A stretch of DNA of 64,000 bases, from NCBI RefSeq assembly GCF_000721605.1, contig NZ_JOIZ01000004.1, positions 62,001 to 126,000 of the forward strand, written 5' to 3'. Below the pieces are notes generated by a model. It was not told where the DNA came from, ran no database searches, and worked only from the letters and a program-made list of their open reading frames with translations. The DNA comes from Streptomyces sp. NRRL S-37 (GTDB taxonomy: Bacteria > Actinomycetota > Actinomycetes > Streptomycetales > Streptomycetaceae). Both the position numbers and the translations under genes were made by a program. Below, piece after piece: positions 1 through 10,017 of the stretch (the stretch's first letter is position 1; each line of letters opens with the position of its first letter).

Positions 1-659
1 CGCCCTGGCTGCGGCTGTGGCGCTGGTGCCAGGAGCGGGGCGAGCCGTCCACCGGCCGGATCGCCCTGCGTGGCCAGCACGAGGAGGAGGCCACGGCCCG
101 GCAGCGTGTGGAACAGGCGGTGCGCACGGTGGCCGACCGCGCCTCGGCCGGACTGCCGGCGCCGTGGGCGCTGGCCGTGCGGGAGGCGGCCGTACGCGGC
201 TCCCAGGGCCTGCCGGAGGCGCTGGACGAGCTGGCCGTACACGCGGGACTGCCGCCGGGGAGGCCGCCGCGGCCCGGGTGGTGGCCGCTGGCCGTGCTCG
301 TCCAGGTGTCGATGACGCTCCTTCAGTTCGTCGGCGGGCTGTGGCTGCTGGCGCAGATCATCGGGGTCATGGCGCCGAACCTGGGGGTGCCGGTGCTGCT
401 GATGGCGATCGGCATCGTCGGCGGCCCGCTCGTCGAGTGGGGCTGCCGCATGGCGGCCCGGGGGCCCGCCCGGCGGTACGGGCAGGAGGCGGAGAGACGG
501 CTGCGGGAGGCGGCCTCGGGGTGCGGCCGGGCCCGCGTCCTGGATCCGGTGGCGGCGGAGCTGCTGCGGTACCAGGAGGTACGGGAGCAGTACGGGCGGG
601 TCGTGGGCACGGGGACAGGGGCTGGGGCAGGAGCGGGGGCGGGGGCCGGCCGGGGCTGA
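1..659 (+). CDS. C-terminal part of a membrane-anchored GTPase-like protein (5' truncated)
   Basis: The frame is open from the window edge (first full codon at base 3) to TGA at 657-659, so about 218 C-terminal residues are present and the catalytic part lies outside. The visible part is a helical, Arg/Glu-rich stretch, then two hydrophobic segments (around VLVQVSMTLLQFVGGLWLL and GVPVLLMAIGIVGGPLVEWG), then a basic helix and a low-complexity Gly/Ala tail. This C-terminal pattern resembles the YfjP-type dynamin-like GTPases that often precede ssb in Streptomyces, but no G-motif is in view, so the family is an inference. It lies about 225 bp upstream of the SSB gene on the same strand. Confidence 0.6.
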   Translation, partial: PWLRLWRWCQERGEPSTGRIALRGQHEEEATARQRVEQAVRTVADRASAGLPAPWALAVREAAVRGSQGLPEALDELAVHAGLPPGRPPRPGWWPLAVLVQVSMTLLQFVGGLWLLAQIIGVMAPNLGVPVLLMAIGIVGGPLVEWGCRMAARGPARRYGQEAERRLREAASGCGRARVLDPVAAELLRYQEVREQYGRVVGTGTGAGAGAGAGAGRG

Positions 660-885
660 TGCGGAGCGCCTCCTTCGGGTGGCGGGGGTGTCCACAGGCC
701 GGCGGTGGTCCACAGCGCTCAGCGGACCCGGCCCGGCGCAGGCAGTCTGGCTTCGCGGTGGTCGCGGGACGGTCCGCGGCCGCCCTGCCGGACGGCAGCC
801 GTACGGGACGGGCCCGTGCGCGTATCGGCCCGGCGCCGGATCCGCCGTGCGCGGCCGGCGGGTCCGGGCGAGGGAGGCGGACACG

Positions 886-1365
886 ATGAACGAGACGATG
901 GTGTGCGTGGTGGGCAACGTGGCGACGCGGCCGGTGTACCGGGAGACGGCGACCGGCCCCGCGGCCAGGTTCCGGATCGCGGTCACGTCCCGGTACTGGG
1001 ACCGGGAGAGGAGCGCCTGGGCGGACGGGCACACCAACTTCTTCACGGTGTGGGCCAACCGGCAGCTCGCCACCAACGCGGCGTCGTCGCTGTCGGTGGG
1101 CGAACCGGTGATCGTGCAGGGCCGGCTGAAGGTGCGTACGGAGACGCGCGAGGGACAGCCGGGGTGGATGTCGGCGGACATCGACGCGGTGTCGATCGGC
1201 CACGACCTCGCCCGGGGCACGGCCGCCTTCCGGCGCGCGCAGCGACCGGAGCAGGCCTCCGTGCCGGAACGCCCCGAACCCAACTGGGAGAACGGGCCGG
1301 AAAATTCAGTGGCCGTGGACGAAAACACGTCCCAACGGCAGCCGGAACCGGCGACGGTGACATGA
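886..1365 (+). CDS. ssbB: Single-stranded DNA-binding protein, SsbB type
   Basis: This 159-residue protein has the OB-fold of bacterial SSB: it begins MNETMVCVVGNVATRPVYRE, and the segment FFTVWANRQLATNAASSL corresponds to the SSB core (about residues 1-110). A Pro/Glu-rich tail follows and lacks the acidic Asp-Asp-hydrophobic tip used by canonical SSB to recruit partners. The length and position match the second streptomycete SSB (SsbB, about 156 residues), which is reported to act in chromosome segregation during sporulation; the longer SsbA is the essential copy. The ATG at 886 was chosen because it starts the conserved fold and has GGGAGG at 872-877. Upstream in-frame starts would add unrelated low-complexity residues. 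Confidence 0.85.
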   Translation: MNETMVCVVGNVATRPVYRETATGPAARFRIAVTSRYWDRERSAWADGHTNFFTVWANRQLATNAASSLSVGEPVIVQGRLKVRTETREGQPGWMSADIDAVSIGHDLARGTAAFRRAQRPEQASVPERPEPNWENGPENSVAVDENTSQRQPEPATVT

Positions 1366-1406
1366 GGTCAGTGATCCGGCCTCGGTGCCGGCGCTGACCG
1401 AACCAT

Positions 1407-1459
1407 GGCTTATCGGCGGATACGTACCGGAACATCCCGGGTGGATTTGTCGATAAGCC
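1407..1459. promoter_or_regulatory. 9-bp perfect inverted repeat with a 35-nt spacer between ssbB and the surface-protein gene
   Basis: ggcttatcg at 1407-1415 is exactly complementary to cgataagcc at 1451-1459. The stretch lies in the 281-bp gap after ssbB, is less GC-rich than its surroundings, and is about 190 bp upstream of the surface-protein start. It could be a pair of operator half-sites or the base of a long leader-RNA hairpin; the loop is too long for a standard terminator. Confidence 0.45.
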
Positions 1460-1646
1460 CTGCTCGAGACGGCTTCCGCGATAACGATTCCGAGTCGGAT
1501 CACTCCTCCGACGCGATCATCGGCAAGCGCGCATCGCCGCCTCCTTAGGATGCCGGGCATGGCTCCCGGCACCCCCGGAGCCGGTGATTCTGCTGGTGGG
1601 ACCGTCAGCCCCCCATGCCAACGGGTCCCGCCCGGGAAGGATTTCG

Positions 1647-3056
1647 GTGTTTGCTTCGTTCTCCGCGGGGCCCGCGCGCGGACGCGGGCCGGTCCGCGTC
1701 GCCGCAGGGGCGCTGGTGTCCGGACTCGTCACCACGGCCGTACTGGCCGGTGCCGGGAGAGCGGCCGCCGACGAGGAGACGGTGCCGGACCATGGCGGGG
1801 CGGCCGCGACCATAGAGGGACTCAAGACCTACGGCGCGGCAGTGATACACGGCGCCACCGGGGACCAGCAGGTGTCGGCGGGACTGTTCGAGATGTCCGT
1901 CGAGGGCGGCGGCATGCTGCAGACGTACTGCGTCGACATCCAGACGCCCACGCAGCAGGACGCCAAGTACCACGAGACCGCCTGGAGCGGGACCTCACTG
2001 GGCGTCAACAAGGACGCCGGCCGGATCCGCTGGATCCTGCGGAACTCCTACCCGCAGGTCAACGACCTCGCGGCACTCGCGAAGAAGGCCGGTGTACGCG
2101 GCCGGCTCACCGAGCAGGACGCGGCGGCCGGCACGCAGGTGGCCATCTGGCGGTACTCCGACGACGTCTCCGTGGACGCCGTCGACCCCCAGGCCGAGCA
2201 GCTCGCCGACTACCTGCGGAAGCACGCCCGCGATCAGGGGGAGCCGAAGGCGTCGCTGGCCCTGGACCCGCCGGCGGTCTCCGGCCGCCCGGGTGAGCGG
2301 CTCGGCCCGGTGACGGTGCGCACCGACGCGCGCAGCGTGACCATCTCCCCGCCGGCGGACGCCACCACGAGCGGGGTACGGATCGTGGACAAGGACGGCG
2401 AGCCCGTCACCACCGCCACCGACGGCGGCCAGGTCTTCTTCGAGGTGCCCGAGGACGCGGCGGCGGGCACCGTCGAGCTGACCGCGCAGGCCTCGACGAC
2501 GGTGCCGGTCGGTCGTGCCTTCGTCTCCGAGAGCAGGAGCCAGACACAGATCCTGGCCGGCTCCAGCGAGTCGACGGTCTCGGCGACGGCGAGCGCCACC
2601 TGGGCGCTCAAGGGCGCGATACCCGCGCTGTCCGTCCGCGAGAACTGCGCCAAGGGCGGGGTGGACGTCACCGTCGCCAACCAGGACGACGAGCCGTTCA
2701 CCTTCGAAGTGGCGGGCGCGGAGCACACCGTCGCGGGCGGCGAGTCCCGCACGGTGACGGTCCCGCTGAGCGAGGACCGGCCCTACGACTTCACGGTCAC
2801 GGGCCCGAACGGCTTCGAGCGGCGCTTCACCGGCATGCTCGACTGCCTCACCCGGGCCGCCGAGACCGGCACCACCACCCACACCCTCACGGGCCCGGCC
2901 CCCAACCCCCTGACCGGCCCCACCGACACCAACCTCGCCGAGACCGGCTCCTCCGGCGCCACCCCGTGGATCGCCGGCACCGCGATCGCCCTGGTCGTCC
3001 TCGGCGGAGCGGGCCTGGTCCTCACCCGCCGCGGAAACGCCCCCTCCGGCGACTGA
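1647..3056 (+). CDS. Secreted thioester-domain (TQXA) surface protein with LAETG sortase signal
   Basis: The protein is 469 residues from GTG 1647, which has GGGAAGG six bases upstream; the more upstream ATG at 1584 has no such site. Residues 1-41 form a Sec signal peptide (hydrophobic core about 18-37). A thioester domain follows: Cys95 in TYCVDIQTPTQ and Gln164 in GTQVAIW are the residues expected to form the internal Cys-Gln thioester that lets such adhesins bind host or surface amines covalently. Ig-like beta domains occupy about 220-425. The C-terminus has LAETG at 430-434, a hydrophobic helix and a short basic tail, the signal processed by class E sortases in Streptomyces. It is predicted to be anchored to the cell wall, perhaps on aerial hyphae. 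Confidence 0.85.
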   Translation: MFASFSAGPARGRGPVRVAAGALVSGLVTTAVLAGAGRAAADEETVPDHGGAAATIEGLKTYGAAVIHGATGDQQVSAGLFEMSVEGGGMLQTYCVDIQTPTQQDAKYHETAWSGTSLGVNKDAGRIRWILRNSYPQVNDLAALAKKAGVRGRLTEQDAAAGTQVAIWRYSDDVSVDAVDPQAEQLADYLRKHARDQGEPKASLALDPPAVSGRPGERLGPVTVRTDARSVTISPPADATTSGVRIVDKDGEPVTTATDGGQVFFEVPEDAAAGTVELTAQASTTVPVGRAFVSESRSQTQILAGSSESTVSATASATWALKGAIPALSVRENCAKGGVDVTVANQDDEPFTFEVAGAEHTVAGGESRTVTVPLSEDRPYDFTVTGPNGFERRFTGMLDCLTRAAETGTTTHTLTGPAPNPLTGPTDTNLAETGSSGATPWIAGTAIALVVLGGAGLVLTRRGNAPSGD

Positions 3057-3351
3057 GACATCCCCGGTGCCCGGTGTGCCGGTGTCCGGCGGCACGAGGG
3101 AAACGGGGGCCGGAATCCGGTCGGCCGCGGCCGCGGCCGTTCCAGGGACGCCGCTGACAGGGCTGCCCGTGCCGCCCGGGTGAGGAGAGACGGCGCCGCC
3201 GACGGGGCGCCCGAAGGCGCTCGGCGTCGACCGGCAGCGAATCCCCAGGTCAGAGCCCTCCGGCCGAACGGGTTTCCCCCCGGGGGTGGCGGTCGGGCAA
3301 GATGGGGTGTATCTGCCCACTGCCTGATTTCAAGCTGCCGGACGGTTTCTC

Positions 3352-5016
<1,665 letters not shown>

Positions 5017-5020
5017 TCTC

Positions 5021-5443
5021 TTGCGGCACCTCTACCGCTGCCCGCTGCGCTGGGCGGACATGGACGCGTACGGCCACGTCAACAACGTGGTGTTCCTCCG
5101 CTACCTGGAGGAAGCCCGCATCGACTTCCTGTTCCGCCCGGAGAAGGACTTCAAGCAGGGGTCCGTGGTGGCGCGCCACGAGATCGACTACAAGCGGCAG
5201 CTCGTCCACCGGCACCACCCGGTCGACATCGAGCTGTGGGTCACCGAGATCAGGGCGGCGTCCTTCACCCTCACCTACGAGGTGAAGGACGACGACCTCG
5301 TCTACGTCCGCGCGTCGACGGTGATCGTGCCGTTCGACTTCGAGGCGCAGCGTCCGCGCCGGCTCACCGCCGAGGAGCGCGAGTTCCTCCAGGAGTACAC
5401 GGACGACCCCGCCGGTGAAGAGGAGGAGGCCGTCGCCGCATGA
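5021..5443 (+). CDS. Acyl-CoA thioesterase, hotdog fold (4HBT family)
   Basis: This 140-residue single hotdog-domain protein has the segment WADMDAYGHVNNVVFLRYL (from about residue 11), the 4-hydroxybenzoyl-CoA thioesterase signature in which Asp15 is the likely catalytic acid and the His-Val-Asn-Asn turn binds the acyl thioester. Such proteins hydrolyse acyl-CoA or aromatic-CoA thioesters as tetramers; the actual substrate cannot be read from sequence. The C-terminus is acidic (EEEE run). The start is TTG at 5021, four bases after the ettA stop, and the gene ends with an ATGA overlap into the next gene, so ettA, this gene and the next are probably co-transcribed. Confidence 0.85.
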   Translation: MRHLYRCPLRWADMDAYGHVNNVVFLRYLEEARIDFLFRPEKDFKQGSVVARHEIDYKRQLVHRHHPVDIELWVTEIRAASFTLTYEVKDDDLVYVRASTVIVPFDFEAQRPRRLTAEEREFLQEYTDDPAGEEEEAVAA

Positions 5444-6105
5444 CGGTGCTCCACCTCGCCGACGAGAGGGAGGCCGCGGACCTCGCGGCCTTCCTCTCCC
5501 GGCTGCTGCACTACGACCGTTCCGCCGCGGTGCGGCTGCAGGCGGCCGGCACGGCGCTCGCCGTCTTCGGCCGGCCGCCCTCCTTCGAGGTGCTCGCCGT
5601 GCGCGCCGTACGGCTCGTGAAGCCGTACGAGAACGGGCTCGACGTCACGCTGGACGTGACCGTGTCCGCCGGTGAGCTGCTGGAGTCGGTGGACGAGTCC
5701 GCCGCCACGGCCGCCGTGCCGGGCGCGGTGACCGGACCGCCGTGGGCCGGGGTGCTGCCGCCGCGCGGCGGCTGGCGGGCCGAGCCCGGACTGCCGGCGC
5801 CGCGGGAGCTGAGCGGGCTCGTCGCCGCGTCGGTCGCGGAGTTCCGTTCCCGTACGGAGGAGCTGGCGCCCGAGCTGCGCACCAGGGCCGAGCTCGACCG
5901 GATCGGGCGGGAGATCTGGTCCCGCACGGTCGCGGGGACCGGACTTCCGGTGCGGGCGGTGCACGCCGCCCAGTCGCTGGGGTTCCTGCGGGGCGGCGAA
6001 CAGGGACTGTTCTCCTCGGGGTCCTGGCTCCGGCTGCGTACGCCCTACGGGTCGGTCGCCGTGCGCCGGGCGGGCCTCGGGGCGCTGGGCCTCAGCGTGC
6101 GCTGA
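5440..6105 (+). CDS. Conserved protein of unknown function
   Basis: This 221-residue soluble protein shows no motif I recognise. It begins MTVLHLADEREAADLAAFL, has mixed alpha/beta character, and a central Pro/Gly-rich linker (around PPWAGVLPPRGGW). No signal peptide or membrane segment is visible. Its ATG at 5440 overlaps the thioesterase stop as ATGA, so translation is probably coupled, and third-position GC bias is strong, so it is very likely a real gene. A hairpin that includes its stop codon ends the unit. A role connected to the thioesterase is guessed from coupling only. Confidence 0.75.
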   Translation: MTVLHLADEREAADLAAFLSRLLHYDRSAAVRLQAAGTALAVFGRPPSFEVLAVRAVRLVKPYENGLDVTLDVTVSAGELLESVDESAATAAVPGAVTGPPWAGVLPPRGGWRAEPGLPAPRELSGLVAASVAEFRSRTEELAPELRTRAELDRIGREIWSRTVAGTGLPVRAVHAAQSLGFLRGGEQGLFSSGSWLRLRTPYGSVAVRRAGLGALGLSVR

Positions 6106-6109
6106 GGCC
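6088..6109 (+). terminator. Hairpin terminator overlapping the stop codon at 6105
   Basis: A perfect 9-bp stem (ggcctcagc 6088-6096 with gctgaggcc 6101-6109) closes a GTGC tetraloop. It lies between the convergent genes ending at 6105 and 6120 and can act in both directions. There is no U-tract, as is usual in Streptomyces. Confidence 0.6.
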
Positions 6110-6119
6110 GGTCCGCGCG

Positions 6120-7091
6120 CTAGGGGGTGTCGTCCGGGCGGACGGCGATGTGGTCGGGTTCCAGCTCCAGCGCGACCCGGTCACGCATGTGCAGCGCCTT
6201 CGTGTACTCGGCGGGGAGCTGGAGGCGTCCGGCGCGGTCGAGCATGGCGTACTCGCGGGCGACGACGGTCTCGTGGCCGGTGGCCGCGTCGACCTCGCTG
6301 CGCCGCAGCACCTCGGTGGAGGTGCGGCCGTCCCGGATGGCGACCGTGCGGCGGACCTCGCTCGCCACCGCCTGGTCGTGGGTGACGATCACGATGGTCG
6401 TGCCGAGCCGTTCGTTCGCGGTGCGGAACGCGGCGAAGATCTGCTCCGCGGTGTGGGAGTCGAGTTCGCCGGTGGGTTCGTCGGCGAGGAGTACGGAAGG
6501 GTCGCCGGCGAGGGCCACGGCGATGGCGACGCGCTGCTGCTGGCCGCCGGACATCTGATGCGGGCGGCGGTCGCGGCAGTCCGCCACCTCCAGCAGCTCC
6601 AGCAGTTCCAGCGCGCGTTCGGCGCGGGCCCGGCGTCCGGACCGGGAGCGGCCGCCGCGGCGGCCGGCGAGCTGCATCGGCAGGGCGACGTTCTGCGCCG
6701 AGGTCAGATAGGGCAGCAGGTTGCGGGACGTCTGCTGCCAGACGAAGCCGACGACCTCACGGCGGTAGGCGAGCCGGTCCTTCGCGGTCATCGTGAGCAG
6801 ATCACGGCCGGCCACGCGCGCCGCGCCGGCCGTGGGGGTGTCCAGGCCGGCCAGGATGTTCATCAGGGTCGACTTGCCGCTGCCGGACGCGCCCACGAGC
6901 GCCATCAGCTCGCCCTCCCGGACCAGGAGATCGAGCCCCTGGAGCGCCTGCACCTCCACCCCGTCCGCGGTGAAGACACGGACCAGGCGGTCGCAGGTGA
7001 TGAGCGCGTCATGGCCGTAGGCCGGGCGGTCGCGGTCGGCGGCGACGCGGCCGGCCAGCTCGGCCAGGGTGGGAGTGGGATGCGAGGTCAT
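6120..7091 (-). CDS. ABC transporter ATP-binding protein (MacB/LolD type) with C-terminal AbrB-like segment
   Basis: The protein is 323 residues. The ATPase core has Walker A VGASGSGKST, signature MSGGQQQRVAIA, Walker B VLLADEPTGELD and the switch histidine in VIVTHDQ, the pattern of MacB/LolD ATPases that work with FtsX-like permeases. After the ATPase, the last ~50 residues (AMLDRAGRLQLPAEYTKAL, then MRDRVALELEPDHIAV) read like a SpoVT/AbrB swapped-hairpin domain, which is not part of the ordinary LolD fold. GGAGGCGCCCG precedes the ATG at 7091. It lies 170 bp downstream of the two permease genes on the same strand and presumably energises them. Confidence 0.88.
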   Translation of the reverse strand: MTSHPTPTLAELAGRVAADRDRPAYGHDALITCDRLVRVFTADGVEVQALQGLDLLVREGELMALVGASGSGKSTLMNILAGLDTPTAGAARVAGRDLLTMTAKDRLAYRREVVGFVWQQTSRNLLPYLTSAQNVALPMQLAGRRGGRSRSGRRARAERALELLELLEVADCRDRRPHQMSGGQQQRVAIAVALAGDPSVLLADEPTGELDSHTAEQIFAAFRTANERLGTTIVIVTHDQAVASEVRRTVAIRDGRTSTEVLRRSEVDAATGHETVVAREYAMLDRAGRLQLPAEYTKALHMRDRVALELEPDHIAVRPDDTP

Positions 7092-7260
7092 CGGGCGCCT
7101 CCTGGGCGGGAGTCGGTCGGTCGCGGTCGCGGACGTCCGGTACGCGGTGGGGGCGTCGGGGCCGCCCGCCGCCCTCCGGCCCCACCGGACGCCCCCGTCC
7201 CGGGTCCCGGATCGTCCGGTCCTGTCGGACGCCTCGTCCCGGGCCCCGCACCGTCCGGCC

Positions 7261-10017
7261 TCACCGGGCGTCCCCCACCCTCAGCTCCCGTACGGACCCG
7301 CGGCGCCCCGTCCACCATGCCTGCGCCACCGCGACCCCGACGGTCAGCGCCACGACCGCCAGTGCCGGCACCAGCAGCGACACCGGATCCGTGCGCAGCG
7401 CCGCCCGCCCCGCCGACGACGCGGTGGCGGGCAGGGCGACGGCGGTCAGGTCGATGCCGGGGGCGAGCAGCCGGATGGTGGCCCATGCGGTGAGCACCCC
7501 GCCCAGGGCCGCGAGCAGTGCCTGGGGGAGGGACTCGAGGACGAGCAGACGGCGCCCCTGGGCGCGGGTGAGGCCCATGGTGCGCAGCCGGGCGAGCAGC
7601 GCCGCCCGTTCGGGGGCCGCGCGCACCAGCGTCAGCAGCAGCGCGAGCACGGCGTAGCCGGCGCCCGCCGTGACCGCCGCGGCGTAGACGCGTTCGGCGC
7701 CGGACTGCAGGGGCGAGTCGACGTAGCCGGCGCGTTCCTCGGCGCGCAACAGGACCGGTGTCCCGCTGCCCGCCGCCGCCCGCAGCGCGGCCCCGTCCGG
7801 GTGGTCGCCGGTCGCCAGCAGCAGGGTCGGGCGGGCGGACCGGGCGGAGAGCCCCGACCGGTCCACGACCAGGAACTCCTCGCCGACGACCGCGGGGGTC
7901 CGTTCGCGCACCAGCGCGATCCGTACGGTGACGGAGGTGCCGTCCTCCATGCGCACCGGGAAGGGCCGGGTGCCGTGGCGGCCGGCGACCTCGGGCGAGG
8001 CCAGGGCGGGCAGGGCCTCCGGCGCCCCGGACGCCTTCAGCGCCTCCCGGTCGAAGGCGCCGATCCCGGTGTGCCGGGTGAGGGCGGCGTAGCCGGCCGG
8101 GTCGACGCCGGCCACCGGGACCGTCCGCGTGTCGTTCCCGGGCCGGGCGAACCGGGTGACGCTCAGCGCGGTGACCTCCCGTACGCCGGGGGCACGGCGG
8201 ACCTGTTCGGCCAGGCCGGACGGCAGGGGGTAGGGCGACTCGACGCGGGCGTCGGCGCCGACGGTGAGCACGGCCGCGCGTTCCCGGGCGTCGTCCACAC
8301 CGGTGAGCACGGACCCGCCGAAGGCGGCGGTGGTCAGCGCGGTCAGCAGCCCCAGCAGGGGCAGCACCGCGGAGCCGGAGGCGCGGCCCGCGCGGGCCAG
8401 GGACAGGTGACCGACCGCGCCCCGCAGCCGTCGTGCCGCCCGGGCCAGCCCGCGCAGCGGCAGCGGGTAGAGCCGTACGAGCACGAAGGCGGCGATCGTC
8501 CCCACCAGCACCGGGGCCAGGGACACCAGCTGGTCACCGGAGGCCGTCGCCCCGTTCGGCGTGCCGTGGGTGCGCAGCGCCACGACCGCGCCCACCGCCA
8601 GCGCGAGCAGGGTGACCTCGGCGACCGTGCGGCGCCGCGACGGGCGTGCCGAGACGATGTCCTCGCGGCCGCCGTGCACGCGCACGGACCGGTGCGCGGC
8701 GACGGCCCGCAGGGGCAGGGCCAGGCAGCCGAGGAGGGCGACGGCGCCCGCGGCGGCCCCCGCGTACTCCGGCCGGGCGCCGGGGAACGCGAGCCCGGCG
8801 GCCGCCAGCCCGAGGGCGGCCGCCGGCACGGCGACCACCGCCGTCTCGGCGAGCAGCCGGCCGGCGACACCGCGCAGGGATCCGCCGCGGGCGCGCAGCA
8901 GCGTCAGCTCGGCGCGGCGCCGGTCCGCGGCCAGTGAGCCCGCCATGACCAAGACCACGGCGGCGACCGTGCCGGTGCCGAAGGCGGCGACGGAGACCAT
9001 CGGGCCGATGGCGGAGCGCAGCCCGCTGTACTCGGCGAGCACGTCGTCCAGTTCGGTGCTCGCCGTGACGTCGGGCGAGGTGGCCGTGCGCACCTGCTGG
9101 AGGGCCGGGCCGGACTCCAGGGCAGCGACGGCGGACTTCAGCCGGGCCGCGTCGTAGCCGTGCAGGGCGGTGACGGACGGGGCCAGCTGCCAGTAGCGCA
9201 GGGGCTTCGCGGCGGTGCCGAGCAGTGCCGGGGCGGCGTCCGGCGGGAGCAGTACGCGTCCCTGCCAGTACCGCCGCAGGTCCGGGTCGCCGGGCAGGGG
9301 GGTCAGGCCCGGGGTGCGCAGCAGGGGATCGGCCGACCAGTACGCGCCGCGGGGCTCGCGCGGCTCGACGATGCCGGTGATCCGGATCCTGAGCGGCGCG
9401 CGTTCCACGCCGGGGACGTCCAGGACGGAACCCACCTCGATGCGCAGGTCCCGGGCCGTGTCGGCGGTGACGGCGCCCTCGACGCTCTCCGTCGCCGCGG
9501 TGACGGTGCCCCGGGCCTCGGGCAGCCGGCCCTCGCGGGGGCGGGAGTGGTCGCCGAGCCCGCCCTGCGCGACGAACGTGAGCCGTGCGGGCAGGCCGTC
9601 CGGCCGCGGCAGCCAGGGCTCGTCCATCACCTGTTCCTCGAAGGTGCGCACCCCGTACGCGGACTGGTCCGGGTCGACGGAGAGGAGCCCGGGGGCCAGG
9701 GCGAGGATCTCGGAGTGGTCCGCGCGCAGCGCGTCCGCGCGGACGGCCGCCTCGCGTTCCTCCTGGGGCAGGTCGGCACCGGTCCGCGGGTCGGCCAGCA
9801 GCACCGTGGTGCGGTCGGGTCCGGCCGACCGCAGGGTCCGGTGCAGGCCCGCGTCGCCGTACCGGTCGACGGCGCGCGGCAGCGCGGCGGCCAGGAACGC
9901 GGTCACCGCCACCAGCAGGGCCAGGGCCAGCGCGGCGCCGGGGGCGGACCGTATCCGGGTGCGCACCCAGGGGGCGACCGTCATCGGTCTCGGGGACCGC
10001 ACGCTCACCTCACTCAC
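7261..10017 (-). CDS. Large FtsX/MacB-type ABC transporter permease
   Basis: This 918-residue membrane protein has an N-terminal transmembrane segment (ALALALLVAVTAFLAAALP), a large extracytoplasmic region, a central block of several membrane helices around residues 340-560, a second extracytoplasmic region and C-terminal FtsX-like helices ending RRGSVRELRVGDAR. This is the duplicated FtsX arrangement of actinobacterial 8-10 TM permeases of mechanotransmission-type ABC systems, which drive export or extracytoplasmic work rather than classical transmembrane transport. GTG at 10017 overlaps the upstream permease stop by 8 bp with GGGGAG just before it, so the two are translationally coupled. 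The substrate is unknown. Confidence 0.85.
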   Translation of the reverse strand: MSEVSVRSPRPMTVAPWVRTRIRSAPGAALALALLVAVTAFLAAALPRAVDRYGDAGLHRTLRSAGPDRTTVLLADPRTGADLPQEEREAAVRADALRADHSEILALAPGLLSVDPDQSAYGVRTFEEQVMDEPWLPRPDGLPARLTFVAQGGLGDHSRPREGRLPEARGTVTAATESVEGAVTADTARDLRIEVGSVLDVPGVERAPLRIRITGIVEPREPRGAYWSADPLLRTPGLTPLPGDPDLRRYWQGRVLLPPDAAPALLGTAAKPLRYWQLAPSVTALHGYDAARLKSAVAALESGPALQQVRTATSPDVTASTELDDVLAEYSGLRSAIGPMVSVAAFGTGTVAAVVLVMAGSLAADRRRAELTLLRARGGSLRGVAGRLLAETAVVAVPAAALGLAAAGLAFPGARPEYAGAAAGAVALLGCLALPLRAVAAHRSVRVHGGREDIVSARPSRRRTVAEVTLLALAVGAVVALRTHGTPNGATASGDQLVSLAPVLVGTIAAFVLVRLYPLPLRGLARAARRLRGAVGHLSLARAGRASGSAVLPLLGLLTALTTAAFGGSVLTGVDDARERAAVLTVGADARVESPYPLPSGLAEQVRRAPGVREVTALSVTRFARPGNDTRTVPVAGVDPAGYAALTRHTGIGAFDREALKASGAPEALPALASPEVAGRHGTRPFPVRMEDGTSVTVRIALVRERTPAVVGEEFLVVDRSGLSARSARPTLLLATGDHPDGAALRAAAGSGTPVLLRAEERAGYVDSPLQSGAERVYAAAVTAGAGYAVLALLLTLVRAAPERAALLARLRTMGLTRAQGRRLLVLESLPQALLAALGGVLTAWATIRLLAPGIDLTAVALPATASSAGRAALRTDPVSLLVPALAVVALTVGVAVAQAWWTGRRGSVRELRVGDAR

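Noticed and set aside
17..889. Long plus-strand frame across the window start and ssbB leader
   Set aside because: Arg/Gly/Ala-rich shadow that crosses the GTPase-like gene; the other frame carries membrane segments and a normal stop.
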